Shown in pieces: positions 1 to 7,621 of a DNA stretch of 64,000 bases. The stretch lies in the NCBI RefSeq assembly GCF_002042965.1, contig NZ_MZNT01000012.1:1-64000 (forward strand). Direction: 5' to 3'. How positions within the stretch are numbered: position 1 is the first letter of the stretch; each line of letters starts with the position of its first letter. Position numbers and translations under genes: made by a program. The notes beneath the pieces were generated by a model. That model was not told the DNA's origin and searched no databases. It was given only the letters and a program-made list of their open reading frames with translations. The stretch comes from Paenibacillus sp. 32352 (GTDB lineage Bacteria; Bacillota; Bacilli; Paenibacillales; NBRC-103111).

Positions 1-121
1 TTGGCTAATGGTAGGCGCTTGCCAGCCCCCATTCCGGACTTTCACCGTAGAGATGACGCCCATGCTGGGCGTACATAGCAAAGCCCTTGAGTATCTTATG
101 ATAGACTCGAGGGCTTGTTCC
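1..121. other. Left edge, no assignable gene; hairpin at 81-116
   Basis: I cannot assign a gene to the first 121 bases. A 21-codon open stretch on the minus strand (63 down to 1) could be the start of a gene running off the window, but it has no ribosome site. A 12-bp inverted repeat (81-92 with 105-116, one mismatch) lies just beyond the end of the next minus-strand gene and could act as its terminator, though the T-run is weak. Confidence 0.35.
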
Positions 122-361
122 TTACTGTAAATTGTTCCCATCCGTCAAAGGGTCCTCGTCTAAATCGGTTGCAGCTTCAAACACGTTGTCTTGCGGAACA
201 TTCGTAAGATCAAGCTTTTGCTTCACCTGATCGCCGATGTTTTCATACCAGGCTTCAAAGGAGTCATCTAATTGCGCCTCCCGATGGCGATCCTCATTCA
301 CATCCGAGTCCGCTTCGATTTTATTGCCAAATACCCCATAATCATCCTTAGGTTGGCTCAT
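122..361 (-). CDS. Small acidic hypothetical protein
   Basis: A 79-residue, very acidic protein with no family I recognise. It is rich in Asp and Glu and has no signal peptide, membrane segment or Cys. I chose the ATG at 361 over the in-frame TTG at 373, because AAGGAG lies 12 bases before the ATG but directly abuts the TTG. The middle reads like a short amphipathic helix (FEAWYENIGDQVKQKL) between disordered acidic ends. It stands alone, divergent from the small basic protein that follows. The role is unknown; a small cytosolic or sporulation-stage protein is possible, but nothing shows this. Confidence 0.6.
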   Translation of the reverse strand: MSQPKDDYGVFGNKIEADSDVNEDRHREAQLDDSFEAWYENIGDQVKQKLDLTNVPQDNVFEAATDLDEDPLTDGNNLQ

Positions 362-521
362 TGAGTGCTTCAACTCCTTCGTTGTTGGGTCTAATTAAAA
401 TCTCCCAAAAGAATCCATTTTATACATGGACTTGTTCTGCAAGATTTCGGAGATGAATATGGAATCCAAGGAGTGGCATACTTTTATCGTATTGCCATCT
501 CAGCAAAAGGAGGTTGGAAGG

Positions 522-620
522 ATGTCTCGCAATAATGCGAACAATAACGGCAAAAAATCTCAGCCTGGAAATAACCAGGACTCTGAGGTAGCCGGATCCA
601 ATGGCAAGACGAAGAAATAA
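522..620 (+). CDS. Very small Asn/Lys-rich protein (32 aa)
   Basis: The peptide MSRNNANNNGKKSQPGNNQD and its 12-residue tail is hydrophilic, basic and rich in Asn, Gly and Lys. A strong AAAGGAGG eight bases before the ATG, and a good terminator directly after the stop, argue that this short frame is truly expressed. The composition recalls minor small acid-soluble spore proteins and similar low-complexity peptides of Bacillales, but I cannot name a family. A longer upstream start (426) exists in frame but lacks a ribosome site. Confidence 0.6.
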   Translation: MSRNNANNNGKKSQPGNNQDSEVAGSNGKTKK

Positions 621-630
621 AGGAGTAAGA

Positions 631-655
631 AACCGCCGAACCGGCGGTTTTTTTT
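631..655 (+). terminator. Rho-independent terminator after the 32-aa gene
   Basis: GC-rich inverted repeat AACCGCCG / CCGGCGGTT (631-649) followed by eight T. It lies 11 bases after the stop of the small gene and separates it from the convergent TetR gene. Confidence 0.85.
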
Positions 656-703
656 CGTGGGGGACATCCGGAAATGCTTTGATCAGTATGATCGGGCGGG
701 CGG

Positions 704-1249
704 CTAAAGGCTTCTCTCGAGCAGTGTCCCAACTTGTTTCGCCATTTCTTCAGGCGGGTACGGCATATCATTTCTGATCCACCATTCAATGACACCTACA
801 TAAGCGGTTCCCGCATATTGCAGCATAACATTTTCGCTTAGATCCTTATTTTTTCCGCTTTCTCTATCAATCTCGCCTTGAAACCCTTCGGTAATATAAT
901 CAAGAAGCCGTTTTCGAAATGAAGGGGCCCCTTTACTCGCTAACATAGTCGAAAAGAATACATAGTTTTTTTCAAAATATTCGAAAAAGGGCAAGAGTGC
1001 GCTGCTCCAATCCAATCTGCAAGCCCATTCACCCATCTCCCTTAATTCGTTAATGTGTGACTCTATAAGCTTGTCCAACAGATCAAATTTGTCCTGATAA
1101 TGAAGGTAGATAGTACCGCGGTTAATATTCGCCCGGTCGGCTATATCTTGAATGGTAATTTCATCGAAACTTTTTTCTGTCATTAACTCAATAACCGCTT
1201 TTTTCATAGCTTCTTGTGATTTAAGAATTCTCCGGTCCACTTTGGTCAT
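704..1249 (-). CDS. TetR/AcrR-family transcriptional regulator
   Basis: A 181-residue one-component regulator of the usual TetR length. Residues ~8-55 form the TetR_N helix-turn-helix: the stretch ITIQDIADRANINRGTIYLH followed by Y and a DKFDLLDKL tail is the canonical recognition helix region. The C-terminal ~120 residues are a helical ligand-binding domain of the type found in many Bacillales TetR proteins (DhaS/YsiA-like), ending in a WWIRNDMPYPPEEMA segment. It is transcribed away from the metallophosphoesterase gene at 1477, and the 227-bp gap holds TTGATTA-type repeats that could be its operator. The ligand cannot be told from the sequence; regulation of itself and of the divergent gene is inferred from layout. 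Confidence 0.9.
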   Translation of the reverse strand: MTKVDRRILKSQEAMKKAVIELMTEKSFDEITIQDIADRANINRGTIYLHYQDKFDLLDKLIESHINELREMGEWACRLDWSSALLPFFEYFEKNYVFFSTMLASKGAPSFRKRLLDYITEGFQGEIDRESGKNKDLSENVMLQYAGTAYVGVIEWWIRNDMPYPPEEMAKQVGTLLERSL

Positions 1250-1298
1250 CGTAACTACTCACCAAGCTTTCATAGATATTGAGCATTTTCAAACACTG

Positions 1299-1400
1299 TG
1301 TTGAATAATCAACAGATTACGGATCTTTAACCATTGATAAGCATAGTCTTACTTATATAATAATAGACGTAAGTTGATTAATCAATTTAGTTTGATTAAC
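1299..1400. promoter_or_regulatory. Candidate TetR operators between divergent genes
   Basis: Three related elements lie in the divergent gap: TGTTGAATAATCAACA (1299-1314, near-palindrome), TTGATTAATCAA (1374-1385, perfect palindrome) and TTGATTAAC (1392-1400). The shared half-site is TTGAWTA. Such repeats between a TetR gene and its neighbour are the usual place for the regulator to bind; binding itself is inference. Confidence 0.45.
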
Positions 1401-1476
1401 AGTATGAAGTTAACGCTTATTTATGCCAAGGGGAACGGAATTCATAACCTTATTCTGAAAGGAAAATCATTACTCA

Positions 1477-2535
1477 ATGACAAGACGAAACTTTATTAAA
1501 TGGTTGATCGCAGCTGTTTGGGCGAGTATCCTAACCATTTCTGGACTTATTATTGCCCGTCGATTTCGAGGGGCCGCAGGCGATAATATAGCGATGCCTT
1601 CGACGGCTTCACCACCAGGCAGCGTAACAGATGAGAAGCAACCAACGGAAGACGATGGACCGTTACTTTCCTTTTTCATTATAAGCGACCTGCATATCAA
1701 CTCGGGAATTACCGCCCAATCCAATCACCTGCGAAAGGCTCTTGACGATATAAAGACGTTCGGAGATAAAGTACAAGCAATCGTTATTACCGGGGATATT
1801 ACCGATTCGGGAACAACGGCTGATTACAGGGAGTTCAAAAATATCATGTCACGATACGACCTTCCGCCGGTATATGCCAATATGGGGAACCACGATTATT
1901 ATAATGTTTGGATCGGAAAGGATGGTGCATGGAATCAGGATTCGTTCCCGAACGGTAAGACCGATAGCATGGCTCGGCAGGCGTTCACCTCCATGTTCAA
2001 TCTTGAGAAGCCTTACCATGACGTGTGGCTGAACGGGTTCCATTTTATTCTCCTGTCGCAGGAAGCGTATATTCAGGAAAGACCGGAAGTGGGCGAAGGC
2101 GCATGGTACTCGGACGAGCAAATGAGCTGGTTTCGGAGCAAAATGGCAGAAAACAATGACGGTAAGCCTGTCTTTGTTATGATTCACCAAGAGCTGCCGC
2201 CGATAGGCCAGGATGGAGGCAATCATATGCTGATCAAAGCCAAGGAGTTCCGAGAGATCTTGAAACCATACCGTAACGTATTCGTTTTTTCCGGGCATAC
2301 GCATCAGGACTTTACCGTAAACACGGAGCATTATATCCAAGAAACGTTCCACTGGTTCAGGAACTCGTCAATTGGTCTCGTGATGAATACCAAATACGAA
2401 AATGTAAGGAAGGATGCTGCACAAGGCTTGTACATAGAGGTATATCCCAACAAGGTCGTGCTGCGCGGCCGTGAATTCAGCGACAGGACATGGATCAAAG
2501 AAGCAGATTGGTCTGTTCCGATTTCAGAAAGCTAA
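1477..2535 (+). CDS. Tat-exported calcineurin-like metallophosphoesterase
   Basis: A 352-residue phosphoesterase. The N-terminus TRRNFIKWLIAAVW fits the twin-arginine consensus (S/T-R-R-x-F-[IL]-K) followed by one hydrophobic helix, so the enzyme is probably exported folded and either anchored or released. From ~residue 68 the dimetal motifs occur in order: SDLHI, GDITDSG, GNHDYY, a late HQE and SGHTHQD, which are the ligands of calcineurin-like enzymes. The family hydrolyses phosphomono- or phosphodiesters; B. subtilis YkuE is a Tat-dependent relative by architecture. The substrate is unknown. It is a single gene, divergent from the TetR regulator. The ribosome site (AAAGGA, about 14 bases before ATG) is weakly spaced. 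Confidence 0.85.
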   Translation: MTRRNFIKWLIAAVWASILTISGLIIARRFRGAAGDNIAMPSTASPPGSVTDEKQPTEDDGPLLSFFIISDLHINSGITAQSNHLRKALDDIKTFGDKVQAIVITGDITDSGTTADYREFKNIMSRYDLPPVYANMGNHDYYNVWIGKDGAWNQDSFPNGKTDSMARQAFTSMFNLEKPYHDVWLNGFHFILLSQEAYIQERPEVGEGAWYSDEQMSWFRSKMAENNDGKPVFVMIHQELPPIGQDGGNHMLIKAKEFREILKPYRNVFVFSGHTHQDFTVNTEHYIQETFHWFRNSSIGLVMNTKYENVRKDAAQGLYIEVYPNKVVLRGREFSDRTWIKEADWSVPISES

Positions 2536-2689
2536 TGCTGCATTTTGTATGGCAAAAGACAAATGGTCTGTCCCAGTCGAGGTGCAACCTGTTACTTTTT
2601 ATACCCGTATAAACTGAACCTGTCTGTCTTAGACCCTCCTTGGTAAGATAATCCCATGAATATTACTATTTTTCCTGGAGGTTATCACA

Positions 2690-3631
2690 ATGAAATCGGT
2701 TGTTATTGAAAGAGCAGGCGGGGCAGAGGTGCTTAAGGTCAAGGAAATGCCGGAGCTTGCACCTAGATATGGGGAGATGATCATAGATGTAGCTTATGCG
2801 GGCGTCGGGCTCGTGGATATTTTGATCCGTAAGGGCGAGTTCACCGAGCTATTTCCTTTTCCGCTGACTCCAGGAATTGAGGTGTCCGGATATGTCCGCT
2901 CCATAGGAGACGGGGTGGAGGGATTCCGGAACGGCCAGCCGGTTGTAACACCTCAGCTTACAATACCGCTAGATGCGCTGGAAGGAGAGCTGAGCATGGC
3001 CGAGGCGGCAGCCTCCATCGTAAACTTGACCACAGCCTACATGGCGGTTAAGCAAGTGAACCGGATGCGGGAGGGGGACACGGTTCTGGTTCATGCCGCA
3101 GCAGGCGGACTCGGCAGCTTTATCGGGCAAGTCGCCAAGCGGTTTGGTGCATCGAGGGTACTTGGAACGGTTGGTTCGCCGGATAAAATCAAATTGGCCG
3201 CATCGCTTGGATACGATGAACTGCTGCTGCGGTCGGATTTTGTGGAGGAAACGAAACGGATTGCAGGAGCACAGGGTGTCGATGCCGTGTTTGACCCGGT
3301 CGGCGGAGAGACGCGGGCTCGCAGCCTGGAGCTCTTGAGACCGCTCGGACAAATCGTCGCTTTGGGCAATGCCAGCGGCGGCGAAGTGCTGCACAATACG
3401 AACGATATTTGGTTGGGCAACATGAACATCGCCGGATTTAACCTGGGGGCGTATGCCGTCTATGATCCGAAAGCCGTGGGCCAAGCGGCAAGCGAGGCGA
3501 TGCAGCTGCTTGCCAGCGGGAAGATCCGCTCGGAGGTGTACGGCATCTACCCGATGGAGAACGCATCCGAGGCGCACCGTCTGCTCGAGAGTCGGCAAAC
3601 ATCGGGAAAACTGGTCCTGCAGATGGGCTAA
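2690..3631 (+). CDS. Zinc-independent quinone oxidoreductase-like MDR enzyme
   Basis: A 313-residue medium-chain dehydrogenase/reductase. An N-terminal GroES-like fold (residues ~1-115, with LTPGIEVSGYV) precedes a Rossmann domain whose NADPH motif reads VLVHAAAGGLGSFIGQVAKR. The structural and catalytic zinc Cys/His set of alcohol dehydrogenases is absent, which places it with quinone oxidoreductase/zeta-crystallin relatives that reduce quinones or enones with NADPH. The start is fixed by TGGAGG eight bases upstream of the ATG. A palindrome TATACCCGTATA at 2600-2611 lies in the promoter region. An MmyB-type regulator follows 176 bases later and may control it, a pairing inferred only from adjacency. 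Confidence 0.85.
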   Translation: MKSVVIERAGGAEVLKVKEMPELAPRYGEMIIDVAYAGVGLVDILIRKGEFTELFPFPLTPGIEVSGYVRSIGDGVEGFRNGQPVVTPQLTIPLDALEGELSMAEAAASIVNLTTAYMAVKQVNRMREGDTVLVHAAAGGLGSFIGQVAKRFGASRVLGTVGSPDKIKLAASLGYDELLLRSDFVEETKRIAGAQGVDAVFDPVGGETRARSLELLRPLGQIVALGNASGGEVLHNTNDIWLGNMNIAGFNLGAYAVYDPKAVGQAASEAMQLLASGKIRSEVYGIYPMENASEAHRLLESRQTSGKLVLQMG

Positions 3632-3807
3632 GAGTTATCGCTTTATTGTTCCCTGTGGTCTTGTGAACACTCGCAAAAAGGGGATTACCCTGCTGCCTCT
3701 AGCCCGCCCCAAGCGCGGACTGGAGGCTTTCTTTTGTGGCGGGAGGGATGGTATCATTTGAATGTTACAGTTGAGGAAACGTTGAACATCTCGGAGGTGC
3801 TGCTGCA

Positions 3808-4647
3808 ATGACGCAAACCCGGAATTTGCTCGGGGAATTTTTAAAATCGCGCAGGGCTAGGCTTCAGCCAAGTGACGTCGGTATCGGCGGGGGATATGGA
3901 AGAAGGAGAACCCCAGGACTTCGCCGTGAAGAGGTGGCGGAGATTGCCAATGTCAGCACCACCTGGTACACGTGGCTGGAGCAAGGGAGAGATGTGGCCG
4001 CTTCCAGGGAAGTCATGGAAAATATCGCCAGGGCGCTGCTCCTGTCGCCCGACGAAAAGCTGCATGTCATGCGGCTGGCGGGATTCGGCGATCTTCCGGA
4101 ATGGTCCGCACCATTGCCCTTCACGCCGGTGGAGCCGGGAATACAAAAGATCATTGATCAATTCATGTATCCCGCCATTATTGTCAACCGCCGGACCGAA
4201 ATCATGGCATGGAATCGCCAAGCGCCGCGATGGTTGTATGACTTTCTGGCAGAACCCGGAATGGGCCGCAACATGGTCTGGTCCATCTTCATGAATCCAT
4301 ATTTGCGGGATCGCGTCCTGAACTGGGAACAATTTGCCGCATACAGTGCCGCCATTCTCCGTGCATACCATGGACAATCCAACGGGGACCCGTGGTATGA
4401 GATGTTTGCGCAAAAGCTTTCCGAGGAAAGTGAGGAATTCGCGGTGTTATGGGAGCGGCATGATGTCCGGGAGAAGCAGGCGCAGCCATTTCAGCTTGAC
4501 CACCCGGATCTTGGCCCGCTATCCTTTGAAATCAATACCTTTGCCCATATTAACGGCAATGAGGACATTCACTGCTGCGTCTTTACGCCGATGGAGGGCA
4601 CAGGAACCGAAGAAAAGCTGAAGCTTGACGTGCAAAAAATGCCGTAA
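3808..4647 (+). CDS. MmyB-type helix-turn-helix regulator
   Basis: A 279-residue DNA-binding protein. The first ~85 residues are an XRE-type helix-turn-helix with the characteristic GRRRTPGLRREEVAEIANVS segment, then TTWYTWLEQGRDVAAS and a helix ending in VMRLAG. Residues ~105-270 match the MmyB ligand-binding domain, a PAS-like fold reported to bind fatty-acid-like ligands, with the typical MAWNRQA and NMVW elements. Such genes often sit beside short-chain or medium-chain oxidoreductases, as here (2690-3631). GGAGG lies ten bases before the ATG. The target genes are unknown. Confidence 0.9.
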   Translation: MTQTRNLLGEFLKSRRARLQPSDVGIGGGYGRRRTPGLRREEVAEIANVSTTWYTWLEQGRDVAASREVMENIARALLLSPDEKLHVMRLAGFGDLPEWSAPLPFTPVEPGIQKIIDQFMYPAIIVNRRTEIMAWNRQAPRWLYDFLAEPGMGRNMVWSIFMNPYLRDRVLNWEQFAAYSAAILRAYHGQSNGDPWYEMFAQKLSEESEEFAVLWERHDVREKQAQPFQLDHPDLGPLSFEINTFAHINGNEDIHCCVFTPMEGTGTEEKLKLDVQKMP

Positions 4648-4723
4648 CCGATCATCCGGATGCCGCCTAAGCCCCGATCAATTGCAAAGGGTGGTTAGGC
4701 CGTTGTAACCGGTCAGCACAGCG

Positions 4724-4774
4724 TTGACAAGTTTCCATGCTTCGTTCACAATAGGAAGTGTAAAGATGTCTAGA
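4724..4774 (+). promoter_or_regulatory. Promoter and operator of the GntR gene
   Basis: TTGACA (4724-4729), 17-bp spacer, CACAAT (4747-4752), then TAAAGATGTCTAGA at 4761-4774, just after the predicted transcription start. The 14-mer matches 12 of 14 positions of an element before the ABC operon (5663-5676). The position suggests autorepression. Confidence 0.65.
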
Positions 4775-4791
4775 GGAGTAGATGTTATCAT

Positions 4792-5505
4792 ATGCTAGCG
4801 AAGCAGCAATTGATCAAGCAGTCCCTGGAGTCCATGATGGAGAACGGGCAGCTGCGCGTCGGCCAGCGTCTTCCGTCCGAGCTGCAAATGGCCAAAGATT
4901 TCGGAGTCAGCCGCGAAACGTTCCGGGCTGCGGTCCGCATGCTGGAGAAAGAAGGGAGGCTGCTTGTCAAACACGGCGTAGGGACCTTCGTTATTCAGCC
5001 GCTGCCGCTTATCCCGAGTTCGCTGGAGAAGCTGACGAGCATTGGCCATATCATCCGGACGGCGCAGCTGGACGAAGGGGAAAGCCGCGTGTCTCTCAAG
5101 ACGGAGGCTTGCTCTCCGGAGGCTGCGCGGGCGCTAGACATCCGTCCGGACGATGAAGTTGTTATCCTGGAACGCGTGCGCACCGCGGAGGGGGAGCCGG
5201 TCGCCTTTTCCATCAATATAATTCCGCGCAGTATTGCCGGTGATGCCTTTGACCAAGGCGAATTCCACGGTTCACTGCTGGATTATTTCGAAAGCCGCCT
5301 CGGCCGCAAAATTACGACGGCGGATTCGGAAATTTGTGTGCCGCTTCATATCGACCGCAATTGCCAGCGGCTGCTGCTCCATCCGCAAACGACAGTCCTG
5401 CTGCTAAAGCAGGTACATTATGACGACGCCAACAAACCTGTCCTATACTCGCTCGATTACTTACGTAACGATGTGTTTACGTTCCGGATTCGGCGCACAA
5501 CTTAA
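4792..5505 (+). CDS. GntR-family regulator with UTRA domain (HutC/PhnF type)
   Basis: A 237-residue regulator. Residues ~1-70 are a GntR winged helix (QRLPSELQMAKDFGVSRETF, then AAVRMLEKEGRLLVKHGVGTFV). Residues ~95-235 form the UTRA effector domain of the HutC subfamily, with the VVILERVRTAEGEPVAFS strand pair and the closing YSLDYLRNDVFTFRIRR. UTRA proteins sense small metabolites such as histidine intermediates, amino sugars or phosphate-linked compounds. It is transcribed just ahead of the ABC-PHP operon, and matching operators at 4761 and 5663 make it the likely local repressor. The ATG at 4792 has AGGAG 13 bases upstream, a loose spacing; the ATG at 4782 is out of frame. Confidence 0.92.
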   Translation: MLAKQQLIKQSLESMMENGQLRVGQRLPSELQMAKDFGVSRETFRAAVRMLEKEGRLLVKHGVGTFVIQPLPLIPSSLEKLTSIGHIIRTAQLDEGESRVSLKTEACSPEAARALDIRPDDEVVILERVRTAEGEPVAFSINIIPRSIAGDAFDQGEFHGSLLDYFESRLGRKITTADSEICVPLHIDRNCQRLLLHPQTTVLLLKQVHYDDANKPVLYSLDYLRNDVFTFRIRRTT

Positions 5506-5522
5506 TTCCACAGCTTCCGATT

Positions 5523-5557
5523 AAGCCCCGGTCTGTCCTGCAGACCGGGGCTTTTCA
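5523..5557 (+). terminator. Rho-independent terminator after the GntR gene
   Basis: Perfect 13-bp stem AAGCCCCGGTCTG / CAGACCGGGGCTT (5523-5535 with 5541-5553), loop TCCTG, short T-run. It separates the regulator from the ABC operon, which therefore needs its own promoter. Confidence 0.88.
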
Positions 5558-5651
5558 TTGATTACGAATCCATGCTTCCAACACCCTGCGTATCGTCCAA
5601 GCCTTTACAAATTATTTATCCCCGCTTGATGATCTGCTAATAATCATCGGC

Positions 5652-5676
5652 TACTATATTCTTATAGATGTCTATA
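5652..5676 (+). promoter_or_regulatory. Operator and -10 region of the ABC-PHP operon
   Basis: TATAGATGTCTATA (5663-5676) has perfect 6-bp arms around TG and is nearly identical to the site in the GntR promoter. It directly follows an AT-rich TACTATATT that could supply the -10. HutC-type GntR proteins bind palindromes of this size with a GT-TA-AC-like core. Repression of the operon by the adjacent regulator is inferred. Confidence 0.65.
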
Positions 5677-5704
5677 CCTCTTAGAAAATGGAAAGGAGCA
5701 TTAT

Positions 5705-6529
5705 ATGAGCTGGAACCTGAGAATCTTCTCCGGCAAAGCGTGGTTCGAATGGGCTGCCCTGCTGATCTTCGCCATCTTCTTCATGGGACCGCTGCTTAAC
5801 CTGTTGGTGCTGGCCTTCTCAGGAAAGTGGCAGTATCCTGCAATTTTGCCTCAGGAATGGTCGCTCTCATGGTGGACCTATGTATTGACCCAGAACGAGG
5901 TGATCGAATCCATCTCACTCTCCTTCGGGATCGCCGCGGTCGTAACCCTGTTGTCTGTCATCCTCTGTTTGCCGGCGGCTTATGCGTTTGCCCGGATCCG
6001 GTTTCGCTTAAGCAAGCTGTTTTTATTTTCGTTTTTGTTAACCCACGCTTTTCCCAAGATGGGGCTGTACGTATCGATTGCAGTTCTCTTCTATAAGCTG
6101 AACCTGATGAATACGTTTCTCGGTGTCGTGCTCATTCATATGGTCAACACGCTGATGTACATGACCTGGATTCCAGCGGCGGCCTTCAAGAGCGTCCATC
6201 TTTCCCAGGAAGAGTCGGCGCGGGATGCGGGGGCCGGTCCGTTCCGGGTGTTCTGGTACATCACGCTGCCGATGGCGCTTCCCGGTATCGTCGTTGCCTC
6301 GATCTTCACGTTTCTTTCTTCTCTGGACGAGGCCCAGGGAACCTTTATGGTCGGCATCCCGGATTTCCGTACGATGCCGCTGATCATGTATACGATCGTT
6401 CAGAACTATCCGACGACCGCAGGAGGCGTGTTCTCAATACTATTGACACTGCCCACGCTTCTTCTGCTGCTAGCCGCACGCCGTTTCATCAGCGCCGATG
6501 TATTATCGAGCGGATTTACCATCAAATAG
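5705..6529 (+). CDS. ABC importer permease (second permease type, PhnV/FbpB-like)
   Basis: A 274-residue integral membrane protein with about six transmembrane helices. The EAA loop that contacts the ATPase is clear (EESARDAGAGPFRVFWYITL, then PMALPG). It belongs to the type I importer permease group used for iron, spermidine, thiamine or 2-aminoethylphosphonate. AAAGGAG sits well before the ATG. It is the first gene of the operon and is followed by the ATPase after 15 bases, an unusual order with permease first and the partner permease four genes later. The substrate is not known; the PHP hydrolase downstream hints at an ester or phospho-compound. Confidence 0.88.
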   Translation: MSWNLRIFSGKAWFEWAALLIFAIFFMGPLLNLLVLAFSGKWQYPAILPQEWSLSWWTYVLTQNEVIESISLSFGIAAVVTLLSVILCLPAAYAFARIRFRLSKLFLFSFLLTHAFPKMGLYVSIAVLFYKLNLMNTFLGVVLIHMVNTLMYMTWIPAAAFKSVHLSQEESARDAGAGPFRVFWYITLPMALPGIVVASIFTFLSSLDEAQGTFMVGIPDFRTMPLIMYTIVQNYPTTAGGVFSILLTLPTLLLLLAARRFISADVLSSGFTIK

Positions 6530-6544
6530 GGGGCATAGGATGCA

Positions 6545-7591
6545 ATGACTTTCCAACAACCTCAGTTATCGATTCAAAACTTTATGAAGGTGTTCAAAAC
6601 GGGGGATGGAGTCAAGGGCGTAAGCCTGGATGTAAACAAAGGGGAGCTGGTAACGCTTCTCGGACCGTCCGGCTGCGGAAAGACGACAGTGCTCCGCGCC
6701 GTAGGGGGCTTCCTGGAACCGGACAGCGGAGACATTCTAATCGAAGGACGAAGCGTCCTCCAAGTGCCGCCGGAGAAGCGCCCGACGGCGATGGTGTTTC
6801 AAAGCTACAACCTGTGGCCGCATATGACGGTCTTCGATAACCTCGCTTTCGGATTGAAAATCCGCAAGAAGAAAAAAGAGGAGATACGCGCCGCCGTCGA
6901 TAAGGCGCTGCAGCTTGTCCGTCTGCCCGGCATAGAGAGCAAGATGCCTGGTCAGCTGTCCGGCGGCCAGCAGCAGCGGGTTGCCGTCGCCAGAGCCTTG
7001 CTTCTTGAGCCGGCGGTGCTGCTGCTCGACGAGCCGTTCTCGGCGCTCGATGCGAAGCTCCGGTTCGAGATGCGCGAAGAGCTGCGGGATATACAGGCAA
7101 GCACGGGACTGACGATGGTTTTCGTCACGCACGATCAGGAGGAGGCGCTGTCGATCTCTGACCGGATCGTCGTCATGAATTCCGGACGCATCGAGCAAAT
7201 CGATACGCCTCAGCGCATCTACGATCATCCGGAGACGTTGTTCGTTGCCCAATTTATCGGACGAATGAATTTCCTGTCCGGACGCGGGCACGGAGTTTCG
7301 GTCGATATTCAGGGACGGAGCTTCCCGGTCGGGCGCGAGCTGGACGGGGCGGTTACCGCAGCGGTCCGCCCAGAGGATGTGTTCATCTCCGAATGGGAGG
7401 GACAAGACCGCGCGGACGTGTTCCCCGCGACGATTCGTCAAGTGATGATCTTGGGACATTACGCCGAAGTGACGGCCGATACCACCGCCGGACCGGTCAA
7501 GCTGTTCGTACCCCGTGAGCGGGCTGTGTCGCTTCATTCCGGACAATCCATATCCATCGGTTTCACGCGGGTAACCGCATATGCAGGATAA
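6545..7591 (+). CDS. ABC importer ATP-binding protein with TOBE domain
   Basis: A 348-residue ATPase of the Fbp/Pot/Ugp class. Walker A is GPSGCGKTT, the Q-loop follows in VFQSYNLWP, the signature is LSGGQQQRVAVARAL, Walker B is LLLDEPFSALDA and the switch histidine lies in VTHDQEEAL. Residues ~240-348 form a TOBE-like regulatory domain with AAVRPEDVFISEWEG. It would power import through the permeases at 5705 and 8820. The start at 6545 is preceded by an AGGA; spacing is tight. Confidence 0.93.
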   Translation: MTFQQPQLSIQNFMKVFKTGDGVKGVSLDVNKGELVTLLGPSGCGKTTVLRAVGGFLEPDSGDILIEGRSVLQVPPEKRPTAMVFQSYNLWPHMTVFDNLAFGLKIRKKKKEEIRAAVDKALQLVRLPGIESKMPGQLSGGQQQRVAVARALLLEPAVLLLDEPFSALDAKLRFEMREELRDIQASTGLTMVFVTHDQEEALSISDRIVVMNSGRIEQIDTPQRIYDHPETLFVAQFIGRMNFLSGRGHGVSVDIQGRSFPVGRELDGAVTAAVRPEDVFISEWEGQDRADVFPATIRQVMILGHYAEVTADTTAGPVKLFVPRERAVSLHSGQSISIGFTRVTAYAG

Positions 7592-7621
7592 ATACGAAGC
7601 GAATTTGAGGAGGCGGCATTG

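Noticed and set aside
1405-1425. GTTAACGCTTAT as a possible cre before the phosphoesterase
   Set aside because: It misses at least three consensus positions, unlike the sites at 14809 and 50136.
3841-4621. Several long overlapping frames on both strands within the MmyB regulator
   Set aside because: They are shadows of the regulator frame, whose helix-turn-helix and ligand domain are clear.
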